A DNA stretch of 64,000 nt, from the NCBI GenBank assembly GCA_050084515.1, contig CM114272.1:53072001-53136000 (forward strand). The letters run 5' to 3'. Position 1 is the stretch's first letter; each line of letters starts with the position of its first letter. Origin of the DNA: Blasia pusilla (taxonomy: Eukaryota; Marchantiophyta; Marchantiopsida; Blasiales). The position numbers and the translations under genes are program-made. The notes under the pieces are model-generated. The model did not search any database and was not told the origin of the DNA. It was given only the letters and a program-made list of their open reading frames with translations. This document shows positions 42,801-55,523 of this stretch, in pieces.

Positions 42801-45480
42801 GAGAACCAAGTTTACATTCTTGTGGCAAAGTGCATGAATATTTGTCCATGTCATCCTCAAAGGTTGCACTTGCATCGATGCATGTGTCAAAGGATCATCA
42901 CGGATAGTTAAGTCTATGATGCCCACGTCAATGAGGACCTAGGAAGCAATTCATGATTTCAAGTACAAAGAGGAAAGGCCTTGGTATGGCCCACCAAAGT
43001 CGGAATCTAGACTAGCTAGTTGCAAGACTAAGACGGGCGGTGAAAGACTAACGCTAGGCGAGATGTGTATGTGTCTTGTGACTACTAGACTAAGGTGAGA
43101 AAAGGGCATAGCTACTCGCAAGGAAAAAGGAAATGCAAGCAAGGTTTGAGACCTTGGAGACAAGCACCAAGTCAAGGGTAAGAAGCAAGGGACACGTGAG
43201 AAGTCAAGATGGGCGAGATGACACGAGACTAGTCACGAAACATGAAGGGCGGCAAGACAACCATGAGATACCAAATGGTTAGTCAAGACTTGCATTGGCT
43301 ATGAGATACATGAAATTTTGGTTGAAGCTCCAAGACGAGTATGGGGAGCCTTAAGTTGAGTCCCAACAACTCAATCGTTTGTGCATTCCATAAGTAGCTA
43401 CCTATGGAATGCCATTGAGTCTCCCCAACTGCGTACCATCTCCCTGGGAAGCCCTTCCCCAAGCCTCAATCATTCTCCCCAAGTCACTTGCCTCTATCGG
43501 AGTACCTTGATTTATTCCTCAAGGTGCATTCCCCAGCTCAAATGTGAAAGATATCCAAACACACATCACAATTAGTTCATGGTTCAAGAACTTGAGTGGC
43601 TCAAAGTGGGTAGGGAGGGAGAGTGTCCTTCCCTCTAGGTACTTATGGGGTTCTCCAAGGGAAACCCCACCTTCCCTATTTTCCCCCACGGGCCCTTGAT
43701 TTTTTCCCTCAACCAAACACAGTTCGCAACTTGCGGACCAGCCTTTAACTAGTTATGCATCGAGATGTCTTGGCGCACGATTAGCTTATTGCAGCAATGC
43801 ACAACCAAATCATCACAATCAAGGCTTCTATGGAGATCAGTACTCCCGTTGGACTCATATGGTTCAAGTTATATGAAATATATGTGGAGATCCAAGACTT
43901 AGCCTTTCATATGCGCACCCACATCTAGATATGACATTGGGTGCATCTGTATAATATCTTCTTTTGTGGGGACTATCCAACTCTCACCTTGATGGGCATA
44001 CGAGACTCATGTGCAACCTAAGCAGATGCGAATGTGAAATATTGGCGCAATCATTTGGCCTCTCATGCTCCAATGTCTCCTCTTGACCAAGGACCTTTTG
44101 AATAAGATGAGAGGCCAATCCCTAATGCGCATATAGTTTCCTCGTGGTAGCGGTAGGAAAGACCCTAAAGAAGTTAAACTAGTCTGTTAAACTAATAAAA
44201 GTGAGTAGATGAAGACCATTTGGGACATAAATACTTGCCCCTAGGCTCTAACTACATCCTTTGCGAATTCTTTTTAAGTACTTTGAGGCTCCTTAGACTC
44301 GTAGATGAGTTGCAAACCCAATTGCTATATGTCCCCAAAGTTACAAACAATTACAAGTCTTGGAACTCACATGAACCAAAAAATATAAGTCTCATGAGAG
44401 TCCTCAAATTGGAAAAAAAATGAAATTTACGAGCTAAAGAAACAAAAACTTGTTGTGACTCCTTAAGTTCATACCAAAAAGAATTATGAGAGTCTCGCGA
44501 CTCACACATCATTCAAAAAATAATCACATGAGACTAATAATAGGCTACTAGGTTTGCTATAAACACACAATGGACTCCTAAATTTGAAATGCCACCCCTC
44601 TCGCCCTTCTACTTGTGCCTCATTTTTCACTTTTCATCCCAAGATTTTATCATTAGCGCCTTTAGACTTCCTCCTCTCACATGTAGCGAAGCCCTTTCTG
44701 TTTTCATTCCCACATTCCTTTTTTATCTCTGGTTTTGGCATAGGTGTAGAGGACAAGCAAGAAAAACATGCCTCACGTAGACATAGGGAGGAGGTCTATG
44801 ACCAACTCTAGTTCCACCACCTTGCAAGGTAGTGTGAGATACTGAGGTGATGGCCTCCAGGGTAAGGAAAAGTGTAAATCGGCAAGGTAGCAATGGCTCT
44901 AGTTATGGATAAGGGAAAACCATCCGCAAAGAGCATTACCTTTAGCTAGTCTAGATATGTGGCAATATTAGAGACGAAGAAGCTTATTTGGGTGATCATG
45001 CAATAGGTGTGCAAGCAATACATGCCTATGTGTGATCATGTGATATGTGGGTGGACCAATCACCAAAATATTTTCAGGCCATCCAAAATGCCATTATGGC
45101 TAAGTTTTGGATTAGGGCTAACATTTTTCCTTAGTGCATGTAGACAATGGTGAACAGATGTACTTCAAATTTTTGCTATATGATGATGGAAACGGTTTGT
45201 AAGGTAATTCGGGAGAGGGGAGGGTGGGTGGGGGGAGGGCATCATTGGAGAAGTATTGATAGGCATGGATGTTGGCTATACTATCATTTACAACCTCATG
45301 GATGTCCATTATACAAAGATCTAGCATGAGACCTATGGAAAGAGTGAGTGGATAAAAAATGATTGGTGGAGGCACGGGGTTTGCCTCAAACACTTAAATG
45401 GGACTCTCTCCTTTATTCAAGGAGTAGTGGAGACATTCCAACATATCTTTGTTTATCTTGTAGTGTCATAGAGAATCAGA
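39900..45480. other. Intergenic, turning AT-rich; no gene recognised
   Basis: The M23 promoter is probably in 39,900-40,250; it includes a CACGTGTC box at 39,932-39,939. Beyond about 40.2 kb the DNA is AT-rich. A stretch near 41,840-41,990 reads GGRGPPSFDPTLEFF in one plus frame and might be an old retroelement Gag fragment, but support is thin. Repetitive AAGACTA/GGCGAGATG words lie near 43,020-43,230. Confidence 0.4.
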
Positions 45481-45580
45481 GAGGAATAATCGACACATTG
45501 TAGAAATAGCGAGGACCATGTTGAATGAGAAAAATACTCTTAAGGAGTATTGGGCAGAAGTAGTTGACCAATTTACAATC
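45470..45580 (+). pseudogene. Copia integrase fragment (plus strand)
   Basis: The plus-strand translation VEIARTMLNEKNTLKEYWAE (from 45,500) matches the conserved integrase segment that follows NGVAERKNR in Copia elements. The preceding bases read ENQRGIID, a decayed version of that motif. Flanking sequence is not in frame. Confidence 0.75.
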
Positions 45581-45699
45581 CTCCTCTACCTCGGGTCCAT
45601 AGTGTTGTGGCATATCATGCTGCACCATAGAAGCAACATAAGGTTAGAATCTCTACTGAAAATAACTAAGTGGAAGAAACCACAAGAGTTCTAGAGTTT

Positions 45700-47920
45700 C
45701 AAGAACTCACCATGGATGTCAAGACATCCTAATCTATGAAGACCTCCTCGTAGGTATTTCAATCCCTCTACAAATCATTCACAACCTCCATTTTGAGAAC
45801 TTCCCATACCTTGTAAAGTACACAAGGCACCCACATAGTTAATTAAGTTTTCTAGAATATGAAGTGACTAACCCTACATTCCTATGACGTGGATTATAAC
45901 TATAAGGAGCTTGCCCTTTGATGCCATGTTGTAAGAAGACATCAAAATCATAAGAGATAAACTAGTCTCCTCTATCTCATCTCAATTTCAAAATGCAATG
46001 TCCGAATTGCTTCTCCACCATATTCTTGAAAGTGTGGAGCATTTGAACTACTTTTGATTTTGCTTTCAAGAAGTATATCCATATCCGTCTAGAGAAATCA
46101 TCAATGAAGGATATAAAGTACTCACTACCATTCCAACTAGGTTGAGATGATGTCCAAACGTATCTATGTATAAGCTCTAGTAGTTTAGATGCACGTTAAT
46201 TTTTCTTGGAAATTGCTACCTTGCTTGCTTGCCAAATTGACATGCATAAGAGACTTTTGAAATCAATTTCAGAAGAAGTGAAAGATGATACTCTTGTCAT
46301 CATGTTAGAGTTTGGCAAGCTCTTTAATCTCTAATGGTTATTGTGTCTTATCCTCTTATGCCAAATCTCCAAACCTACTTTTGGACCGCTTTGTCCATAC
46401 ATTGTTCTTTCTACAACATTTATAGTAGCATCTAATTTTAACATGCTACTAGATCTACCTCCCCTATAATCTAGTGAAAGGTTAAATCTATATTATTATA
46501 TGAGAGGGCCCTTTTATTTTACAAATACCTCTTCTCTTGACACTTGGAATTTTCAACCAATAAGATTGCTCAAAATTAATTTAAAATGACACTTAAGAAA
46601 TTTGAGAGTTAATTATAGGAGGTAATTTAAACTCGTGCATCATACGAACTCACACTAATATTCAATAAAACAATCACCTATTTTGAACTTGTAATATTGT
46701 TATGCTACGTGTCTTACAAAGATAAGATTTTTCGTAATAATAGATGCACATAAAACGTATATAAAATTACTAATGCTAGAGGATGGAAGGATTACACGAA
46801 TTTTACCCATGTAAGTAATATTATTTGATCTTGTGTATGATCTCAAATCACAAAAATTGGTAGAATCTTCAATGATTCCATATTGGTGAATCATTTTTCA
46901 TGAGCAATCATTTGATAAATGCACTATTCTTCATCAATAGTATTTGGGCTCTCCAACTCCATGATGTGGTTCAAGATCGATACTTACTCATCGTTCGTAG
47001 ACTATTACGGTTCCACAAAATTCTATTATGGAAGAACTCAAAATTTGATGTTATTTTGCTTCTTGAAGCAATCTTTGGCATATTGACTTTTGATCTTAAA
47101 ATAGTTACAAGATTCATATGATAGATTAGCTTGATTGTGGGCATTTGCTTTACCTATAAAGTCACCCCTTCATTTTCTAGTTGATATTGTTGATGTTACT
47201 TCCTTTGTAGCCTTGGTTTTGTTAATCCCAATCTTGGAATTCAACACTTTCCACATAATTATGATGTTCACGACCTGAATTTCTACCTCTCTTCTTGGAT
47301 AATAAGCATGTTTTTACGTACTACTTGAAGAAAACCCTTTATCCTAATTGCATATTTTCACCGATTAGGCATTCTTTTCCACACTAAAATAGGTCATAAT
47401 GTAAAAATATATTTTTCAATAGATATTTGTTAAAGTTAGGACGAATAGCCAAAAACAGAAATCATCCCATTAGTATATAGATTTATCCTTGATAAATATG
47501 GGTATTTCAAAAGCATTGTATTCCTTTCCTAAATCTTGGAGTGTGATCATAATAAGATCATCATCTATGACAACTCTAATATTGCCCAAGTGATCAAACA
47601 TAATTCTAATACTAATTATGTAATCAACTATACTCAAAGAGATTTTCCCAACTTCATTTAATTTTGCTTCAACTAAAATTCTTCGATTTTGGTAGATGAC
47701 TCAAATGCTTTAGCTAGTGCATCCTTCGCCGTCTTGGAAGTCTCTACGTCTTGAACATGACCCCTTATAAATGCGTTCATGATAATTGAATTATAATTGA
47801 TTATGTGCCTTACCCTAGTGTTCCACACTCACCTTTAGGTCCATGCAGTCTCCAAAAAGCTTGGGCTCTTTGCATGTTATAAATATTCTCATTTTGTGAC
47901 CCTTAAAGAAGTTACTCATC
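45700..47920 (-). mobile_element. Decayed Copia element, 5' half (Gag to integrase)
   Basis: On the minus strand: Gag from an ATG near 47,916-47,918 (MSNFFKGHKMRIF) through EAKLNEVGKISLSIVDYII and VVIDDDLIMITLQDLGKEYNAFE (about 47,500-47,680). A degraded knuckle/protease region follows at 46,870-47,300. The pre-integrase block is near 46,210-46,480 (ERTMYGQSGPK, LWHKR-like, CQFGKQA). The integrase core at 45,890-46,160 shows an SWNGSEYFISFIDDFSRRIW-like block and LQHGIKGQAPYSYNP. Many stops are present. It belongs to the same general lineage as the 3.6-8.9 kb element but is older. No LTR was recognised. Confidence 0.8.
46485..46868. mobile_element. AT-rich insertion in the Copia relic, Helitron-like start
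   Basis: The Copia protein similarity stops at 46,484 and resumes near 46,870. The intervening DNA starts TCTATATTATTATATGAGAG, like the 5' end of many plant Helitrons (TC followed by TATATTATTA). No convincing 3' hairpin plus CTRR end was found. Similar TATATTATTATAGGAGAGTG words occur at about 56,123-56,200. Confidence 0.3.
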
Positions 47921-50452
47921 TTGAACTTATGTGTGGAATAGTTGGTTTAGTTCAATTTCTCTTTTGTTTTATGACAAACATTCAGACATCACAAAAGTCC
48001 AGACATGTCAATTTGTTGGGATTTGGAAAACTAGAAATTGGAATTCTGGCGTTTCTCTCAACAATAAACAATGAAAATTTGATGCACTATATAAGAACTT
48101 CTAACATAACACTAGGATCAAAATCTGATGATTTATTAAGGCTTTCTATTTGTTTATTCAAACTGAGCTTTTCAATGAAGAAAAAATCATGATTTCTTGA
48201 TGTTGGCTACTTTAGCTCCCAAAATCAGAAATCCAGGAAATTTTCATTGAAGGTGAAACACGCCAAACCACGCCAAACCGAAGAAACGTGGATGATGGCT
48301 AGAAATAGTCCTCAGGGTTTTGGTCTTCCAAGATTTTCTTCGCTTCTAAACAAGCATTTCCGTCATTCCAAGCAGATTTTTTGCCTCGATGAACCAAATT
48401 ATTCGTTCCGCAAATCTCTTTCTTGCCAAGAGATTCCTCACTCTTCACAGTTTTTTATCATGTAGAAACTACTAACTTTGCAACTTGAGATGACACTCTA
48501 CCTTATGTATTGCTACAACCTCACACTAGGTTCCATCAACTTGCCGGCTAGTTGGAGAAATCAAAACTATTATGGCACACAAAAGATGAATACATCACAC
48601 TTTAAAGACATATGGTGCAAACAATTGGTGAATGTATACTCAAATGAATATATATCTATGACGAACACTTTAGAAACCAAGAGTTTCCAGATAAAGAAAC
48701 ATTTTGGGAATATCAGTGGAGAAGGAAATCATATGCACTTCGTCAATGTTTCTCCATTAGTAGTTACGTAGTCTACACTTCACTGTTTTGTTTCCTAACC
48801 TGCATTTCCAATACTCCATTTAGTGCTTACAGAAAAAATCTTCAAACAAACTCGTTGGGGCCAGCTTCAGCAGTTACGTAGAATGGTGCAGCACTCACCT
48901 GATTTATTCAGATCGGTACTGACCAAATACTCACGTAGCCAGACATTCATTTGTGGACGATAATAGTCCTGGTGAATGTGGGCAATGGTTCTTCTCGGGA
49001 GACCACATACTGGAAAGTCTGCACCTCAACGGACAGTTTCTTATATTATGGGCTTTGTAGGGAGGGGAATTATGGCACAATTTCAGACTTCTTGTGAGCC
49101 TCTGCCACTACACTTGATTTCTTGGGGGATGTCTAATGGTCTACATGGAAGTGCCCTGAATCTGAAAGCAGTTCATCATCATTGGGGTTCACTCATACTA
49201 TCTTCTCTGAACTAGAGTCCACAACTGAGACAATATGCAATTGGATTCAAGTCAGCCTCAGACCCAACTACAGTGGAATCCATTTCCTATGTCTGCTCTA
49301 TCGTAGTGGAAGTACTTTCATATATCAGTCTCACAAGATCATTTTCCCTCTGTGCCGCTTCTATTGAATCTCTCTTCTGTAAAGCCTCGAGGTGCCAGTG
49401 GTTAGGAATACAGGACCTAGATTTCTGTCGCTTACCAGGCACCCATGCGACCAAGGGATGCCCTGTTGAGCTTCTTGTCAATCTTGCAAGGGAAATCTTG
49501 AGTGGGTGGACTGCGAGCTTTTACCTGATGTTGACTGGAACAAGGTGAGGAGTTTTCATGGTTTGACAACCAGGTCAGGATCTCTTAGGCAAGGATTTGC
49601 AGCCAAAAACTAGGGTTGTTGCAAGGTTACACATACCACTCACAGACTTCAGCAGTTAGTGAGAGTGTGCTTGAAGTCACATACAGTCGTCGCATCAAGA
49701 AGAAAATCTTAGCCCCCTTGAGGACGTTGACTTACATAAACAGTCCCAGTTGGTAACCAAGATATTATTCCTGATCTACAAATTCCACCATAACGACTGC
49801 TGCGACAATAATGTCCAAGCTTAAAGGGTTACTAAAAAGCACTGGCATAGGGAAGAGTGACTCTTTTTAAAAAAGTGCCTACTATGGATAAAGCAAGTAG
49901 CAATTGAAACAACCATAAAAACAGGATGTTTCCAAGATGACTAGAAAGATGAGTATGATATGTACATACTTTTGTCCTGTGCCACAGTTTCGGGTCAGGC
50001 AAACTATCAGAAGATGTCTGGTACATGTGTCATATGCTAAGATATTGGACCGCACTAAACTTCTCCCTTCCATAAAGTTTTTCCTAGTCTTATCAAAGTC
50101 CATCAGTCTCAGCCAGGTTGTATCTCTTAAATGAGAAACCAAGAAGGGAAGCATTTGTGCAGGGAGTTCTCTAAAGGTTCTCAAGACTTTCCACAATGCC
50201 TTACGGCTCTGAACTACATATCAAAACAAAGAAACTCTGGCATGTACACCAAAAATAGCAAGGGCCAAATGTCTGCAGGGTACTTGATTGCGCCCCGGAT
50301 ATACTCAAAATGCTTCACTTCTTTGAAGCCATGCACACTGAAATATAGTACACAGAAGTGATCACCAACAGGCTCTTCCCCCAGATATTTAGCTTTATTC
50401 TGAAGAGCATGGGTAACAAATGATTACTCACAAGAGTAATTGAGAGAAAGAA
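47921..50452. other. Intergenic and 3' flank of the J-protein gene
   Basis: No recognisable protein. Frames of 60-105 residues on both strands (for example 49,882-50,196 minus) carry no motif. The part nearest 50,450 is expected to include the 3' untranslated region of the J-domain gene. Confidence 0.45.
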
Positions 50453-53400
50453 TCATCGGAAAGGATGGAAGTAACCAATTGCCACAGGTGTAAGCGTCTT
50501 TTTCAATCGTGAAATCAATTTGAATTTCTCCTCCGCTTCCACCTGACGACGAAGGTCTCCTTCCGTTGTGGTTGCAGCTCGATCAGGATGAAACTTGAAA
50601 AGTGCTCGCTTGTATGCAGCATTCACCTAACAGACAACCCAACAAGAAATCACTGAGACAGTTAATCACACCTTCAATGCCTCAACTTCAATGGGAGAAG
50701 AAAATAATGCATTCAAGAGAAGAGAAGTACTCATAATTCATGCAGCACACCTGCTGCTCAGTAGGTTGAGCACCACCCTCAACTGGAATCCCAAACCTGC
50801 GCAGAAGGGTAGCGAAATCATTGCAAGTGGAAGCACTCTGCTCCAATACTGCTCGAACCTGACCTCGTATTTGTTCCCTGATATCCATGTTCCTCTCCTC
50901 CTGAATCCATCAGTCACAGGAATTGATTAGCACATTAGCTAGTATCTGGAGCTACAAGTTTCCCTCTTTGCCAACAGAGAGACCGGCAAGATCCATTACT
51001 ATTGTTGCATTCACAAATTTGATTGCCAATATAAAGTTCTGATGATGACCAGGTCTTCCTGATATGTAGAGTGTGACCTTCTAGCATCGTCCCATCAATG
51101 AAAATACGATGTTTGTTTTCCATGAACAGATTGTACATACAAGAAATAGGGCGTATCAAACCACTGCCGCCTAGGCTCCCAATTGTTTAACCAATACAGT
51201 CATAGCCCATTTTCATGTGTAGCAGATTCTCTACCCTAATGGGTTGTTCCAAGAAAAATTATAACCAGGAAGGTGGCATCCTTGAAAATACCCTAACCCA
51301 ATTTAAACTTTAAATTAGTGCACTTAGATAATCTATTATTGCCCACATGCCGCCTCCACAGGTTTTCATTACTATTCAATTGCCACCTTACAACCGCCGT
51401 TTGGCATGCCAAAAAACAAGATAGTTCCAGTAACAGACACAACTATTGTGCACTCTTGTAGCCGATCTTGTACAGACGCTCGTAAGAACTAGATTCACAG
51501 TATACTGCTAACGGATAGTCAAATATTTTCGAAGTTATCTAACAAGTATCAGCAACACAACTCAGTTGAAGTGTACCGAGACTTCCAAAAGCCCACAGCA
51601 TAGTGGCATATGTTTAGAATCACTCATTGGCCTCTGACAGCTGATACTGCAGATATGTCTATGGGCATTGCAGTGGCTTCAAAAATACTTTTCTACTGTA
51701 GATGTCTCAATTTTTCTTTCACATGAAGTTGAAAAGTAAGTACATGCCTTCAGCTGACTTTGCCGCAGCTCTTGAATGCGTTGCTTTTGCTTTCTTTCCA
51801 TTTCTTGTTTCCGATCGGCCTCTACTCTCTTTCTCTGCCGCAATTTTTGTGTTTCTCTTTGCTGTTCACAAAATTTTCATGATTGATTCCAAACTTAGCA
51901 AAAATCCACAACCAGATAACCATCAAAGTCTTCAAACTAGCGAAGAAACCAAGCAAAAAACTTAAAGTAATTCTTAGAACAGCATCTGCAAAGCAACATA
52001 TATTGGTGTACACTATTCCAGACAAGTCCAGACATGAACAAGGCACACAACAGACGTAGGCATGACCAACTTGTCTGAGACTCGTATTTTTCTATGTCAT
52101 ATCCACTTGAACACATGTTTCATGAAGAATTCCAGTCAATTTACAATAGCTAACCTGTCGCTGAAGCTCCTGATGACGTGAGTCCCACTCTTCTTTGTCG
52201 GCTTGTCTGAATTCAGGCGTCTGTTTCAAGATCTCTCTCATTGCTAACAAGTCTTCACTGGTAGAGCCCCCAGCTGTATGTTCTACCACAGTACTAATCG
52301 GGTCATTCTTTCCTCTGACCTCATTCACAAAAGAAGTTCCTGGGTCTTCAGGATTGATTGAACCATCTTCTCCTTTGTTGCCACAACCATTCATACCTGA
52401 AGAGGTTGTTCCCATCTCATTCTCGAAATCTACTCTCAAGGCAAAGGTGTCTGTATTATCAATGTCCACCCTACTAAAAACTATACCATCATTCCTCGAA
52501 GTCTTCTCATCAAGCCCGTCTTCACCCCCAAAGACAGAATTGACTCGAAGCTGCCCGTCATTTGCATTTACAAAAGCTTCATCACCTCCTCGCACCTCTG
52601 AAGTTTCTGCCTTTGAATCAGGGCTACCACGGTATGTGGATGTTGCCACACTCTCTGCCAAGCCCTGGGATTCAGCTCTGTCCTCTGCCACAGCAAGGAC
52701 CATAAACCTTAAACTAGGTTGGAGTAACGACTATGTAGACAAATATGTTAAGATATGAAATGACGCAAACGAAATCCCATATTGAGGTCAAGCACATACA
52801 AGAGAAAAAAATACACCAGCAATTAAGAACTATCATTTTAGTTGACTACCCATCCTAGTCCCGCAATTACCAGCATTCAAATCCAAGGGACGAAGGTTGC
52901 TGCTGTGTCATTAATAAATTGTGTCCATAAATATTCTACGCGGACAAGAAGATTTACTCCTTTAGGGTGTACTTTGTCAACTTTGTCAACTATTACCATG
53001 TCCAAGATTATCGGCTCCTTCATGCTCCCCGTTGGCTTTGGATCCTTCGCTCTGCATAGCTCGTCCCATTCGCCTCCTCATGGCTGCCTCCTCCCACATT
53101 CTACGAATTTCACCTTGCGAAGTTCCGACAACTTCGACGTCTGAGGAATCACTCTCCTCGCTCATGCTCTCCTCCGAATCACTGTCTTCGTCTTCTTCAA
53201 CCATAACATGGTGGCGTTCATCTGGCCTTTGGAACCAAGCTGCCTTCTTCTTAGGCTTCCATTCCCCCACCACCTGACAGTCATCTGAGTCACTCTCCTC
53301 ATCTGGACTGTAAGAGGCAGAGGTAGACCGTGACGTCGTATATCTGAAACCACATCGTTGTTGAGAGGGCCGAGTGATGGGCTTTGTTCCTTTGGTGGAA

Positions 53401-54630
53401 CTGCCATCACTTTCGAAATCGTTCAGCTCTATGGGTTCATCATCACTGTCATCAACTTCAATTATAACAACATTGTCTCGACGTACGTCTGTTACAGGAT
53501 TTTTCCTTCCTTCTTCGTTCTGTGAGAAAAGATTCACATCCCCTTGCTCTTCCCTCTCAGCCGCGTCCGTCCCGCTCTTCGATCCCTCCCCATCGTTCAC
53601 CCGGTCCTGAGGTTGTTGACCACCAAGGTCATCCAACTGGGCTGTGCTGCACTGAGCATGGTGAAGTGGCTTCACACAGTTCCTATCATTTCCCTCGAAA
53701 ACGCCCATTAAAACCTAACTCTTCATCCGTGAGTTCCGTCTCCTTGAACGACGTCTCTTCTTGGATGGGAACTGAAGTGCCGACGGTATCCTGGTATTCG
53801 GTACTCACATCAATAGCCTCCAGGGGAGTGTCGACGTCCTGTTCTCCGAGGTTCCCATCAGTATGCCCACCACCATTGCCATCGAGAAGCTGGACACCCA
53901 CGGAAGGGTTTTCTGCAGCTAATCCCACTATATCATCTCCCGCCCCTCCCTCCACATGCTCGGCACTCAAAGCTTCGGCCTCTGGACCGAAATTGCCTCC
54001 TAAACCTGTGAAGATCGGTTTCCCTGTTTGTGCGTTATCCTCCTTGTGCCTCTCTTCGGCTGCATCGACGTCACTTTCACAGACATGAATCCTCTTCCTA
54101 AAAGGAGCCTCAGGACGATCCTGAAGAGGTCTCTTCAATTTCAAGTCCCCATTACACGGCTTAATAACTGGGCCTTCGCCACCGAGCTTTCTCGTGTCCA
54201 TGAAACTACAACCATTCTCTTTACCTGCAAGCCCCATACTCTGACTTGAAAAGGCCATGCCTTGTGCAGAGTATTCTCTGCAATCATCGGGTAGTGGCCA
54301 GAAGCCGCTCTGCCCTAAGGCAACGGGGCTGAAGTCAGTAGAATTGGCCATTCCCGGGCGTGACTCGTCAGATTTTGCACCGCAACTTCCTCGTTCCAGT
54401 GCAAGGCCATCTACGAGTAGTGAAGCTGAGGGCAAAGAAGGATCTGCTCCATCGTCGGCCCCTCCAGAGCCCGTACCTGTTGCGATCACCGTGGCGCCGT
54501 GCTCTCTGCAATTTCTACCCTGCTGCAAGAAGTTGGGGCTGTCAAAGCATGTCGACGTCGCCTGGTCTTTGCACCAATTACTCCGTAACCCACACACCGG
54601 TGACCTAGAGAACCTGCACTCTTTCAGCAT
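50453..54630 (-). CDS. J-domain (DnaJ) co-chaperone with acidic disordered N-terminal region
   Basis: Six exons: 54630-53715, 53641-52997, 52684-52155, 51861-51748, 50900-50751, 50626-50453. They join in phase to 842 residues. The C-terminal J domain holds FATLLRRFGIPVEGG, AAYKRALFKFHPDRA with HPD at 798-800, and RRQVEAEEKFKLISRLKK. It should stimulate Hsp70 ATPase, and the organisation matches the plant family with C-terminal J domains. Residues 698-735 are a Q/R/E-rich coiled coil (LRQRKRVEADRKQEMERKQK). The first 530 or so residues are low-complexity and acidic. NVVIIEVDDSDDE looks like a SUMO-interacting motif, and DEESDSDD and EDEDSDSEES follow. Intron 1 would be only 73 bp and could instead be a frameshift. 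Intron 4 fits GC-AG (AAG|GCATGT). A 7-codon uORF (54,647-54,624) overlaps the start codon. Confidence 0.88.
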
Positions 54631-54647
54631 GCTGGACCACTCTCCAT
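54624..54647 (-). promoter_or_regulatory. Short uORF overlapping the J-protein start codon
   Basis: An ATG at 54,645-54,647 opens a 7-codon frame (MESGPAC) that ends in TGA at 54,624-54,626. It is out of frame with the main ATG at 54,628-54,630. If transcribed, it could lower main-frame translation. Confidence 0.45.
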
Positions 54648-54649
54648 CA

Positions 54650-55520
54650 AATTGCGCAGAGCTATCAGCTCTCCCTTTCTATCAACAAGCTCCAACTCTA
54701 CTCTCTCCCTCCTTCCCCGACAACAATCCCACAATCTACCACCTCCAGACAGCTTTCCCCTTCGCGCGCCCTAATCGCGACCCCTTACGCTCACATTAGT
54801 GCGACGGCAGTAAAATTTGAGCTCGAGCAACAGCGGCTCCGTCGTCCTCTTCAGCCGTCTCTTCCCCACACAAACTGATCAAATATCGTCGGCGGATCAA
54901 AGTAGCTTCTTCTGCAGTTCCACCCTCTTTCGCAGGCGTTTGGAGAGGAGACTCTCACAGGGACCACCTCCCCCCCCTCCACTCAAACGTGCAAAAACCG
55001 GGTCAAATCTGCAGCAGAAGGCTCAAAAAAACCACCTCTTCCAGCCTCCATGATTCTATGTTCCAATTCCGTAGTTTTCTTCGCCTGATGAGCCTCACAC
55101 ATCCGCAGCCGGACTCCCTTCTCCTGCACGAGTACAGCAATATCGCCCTCGCTCGTCGTCGTTCTCCTCCGTGGCCACGAACGCGGAGAGCGCCCTCGGT
55201 GCAGAAAGACGCGATTAGTGCTTCTTTACCATAATCTTCCCCCATTAGCCCAAAGCGCTGCCCGGAAATCACCCTAATCTAATTCTTTCTACGAGCGATG
55301 TCCAAGTCTTCTACTTGCGAGTCTCTAGAGGCCATTGAGCTACAGACCGTTAACGAGGCTCCTGCACGCGGGCGATTAGGAGAAGTCGCCAAACTAAAGG
55401 CCGCTACCGTCCCCGCAGTCCGCAGCGTCCCTGCGCTAGATAGAGCCACGTCTACTTCTGGAGGTTTCGAACTTCCCATGGCATACTGTAGCGGAATACG
55501 GCATTTCGAAAGGGTATATA
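54650..55520. other. GC-rich promoter region of the J-protein gene
   Basis: GC-rich and open on both strands. The plus frame 55,298-55,699 (133 residues) and the minus frame 55,279-55,479 lie over each other with no recognisable motif. The compositional drop to AT-rich DNA follows at about 55,480. Confidence 0.4.
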
Positions 55521-55523
55521 ATA

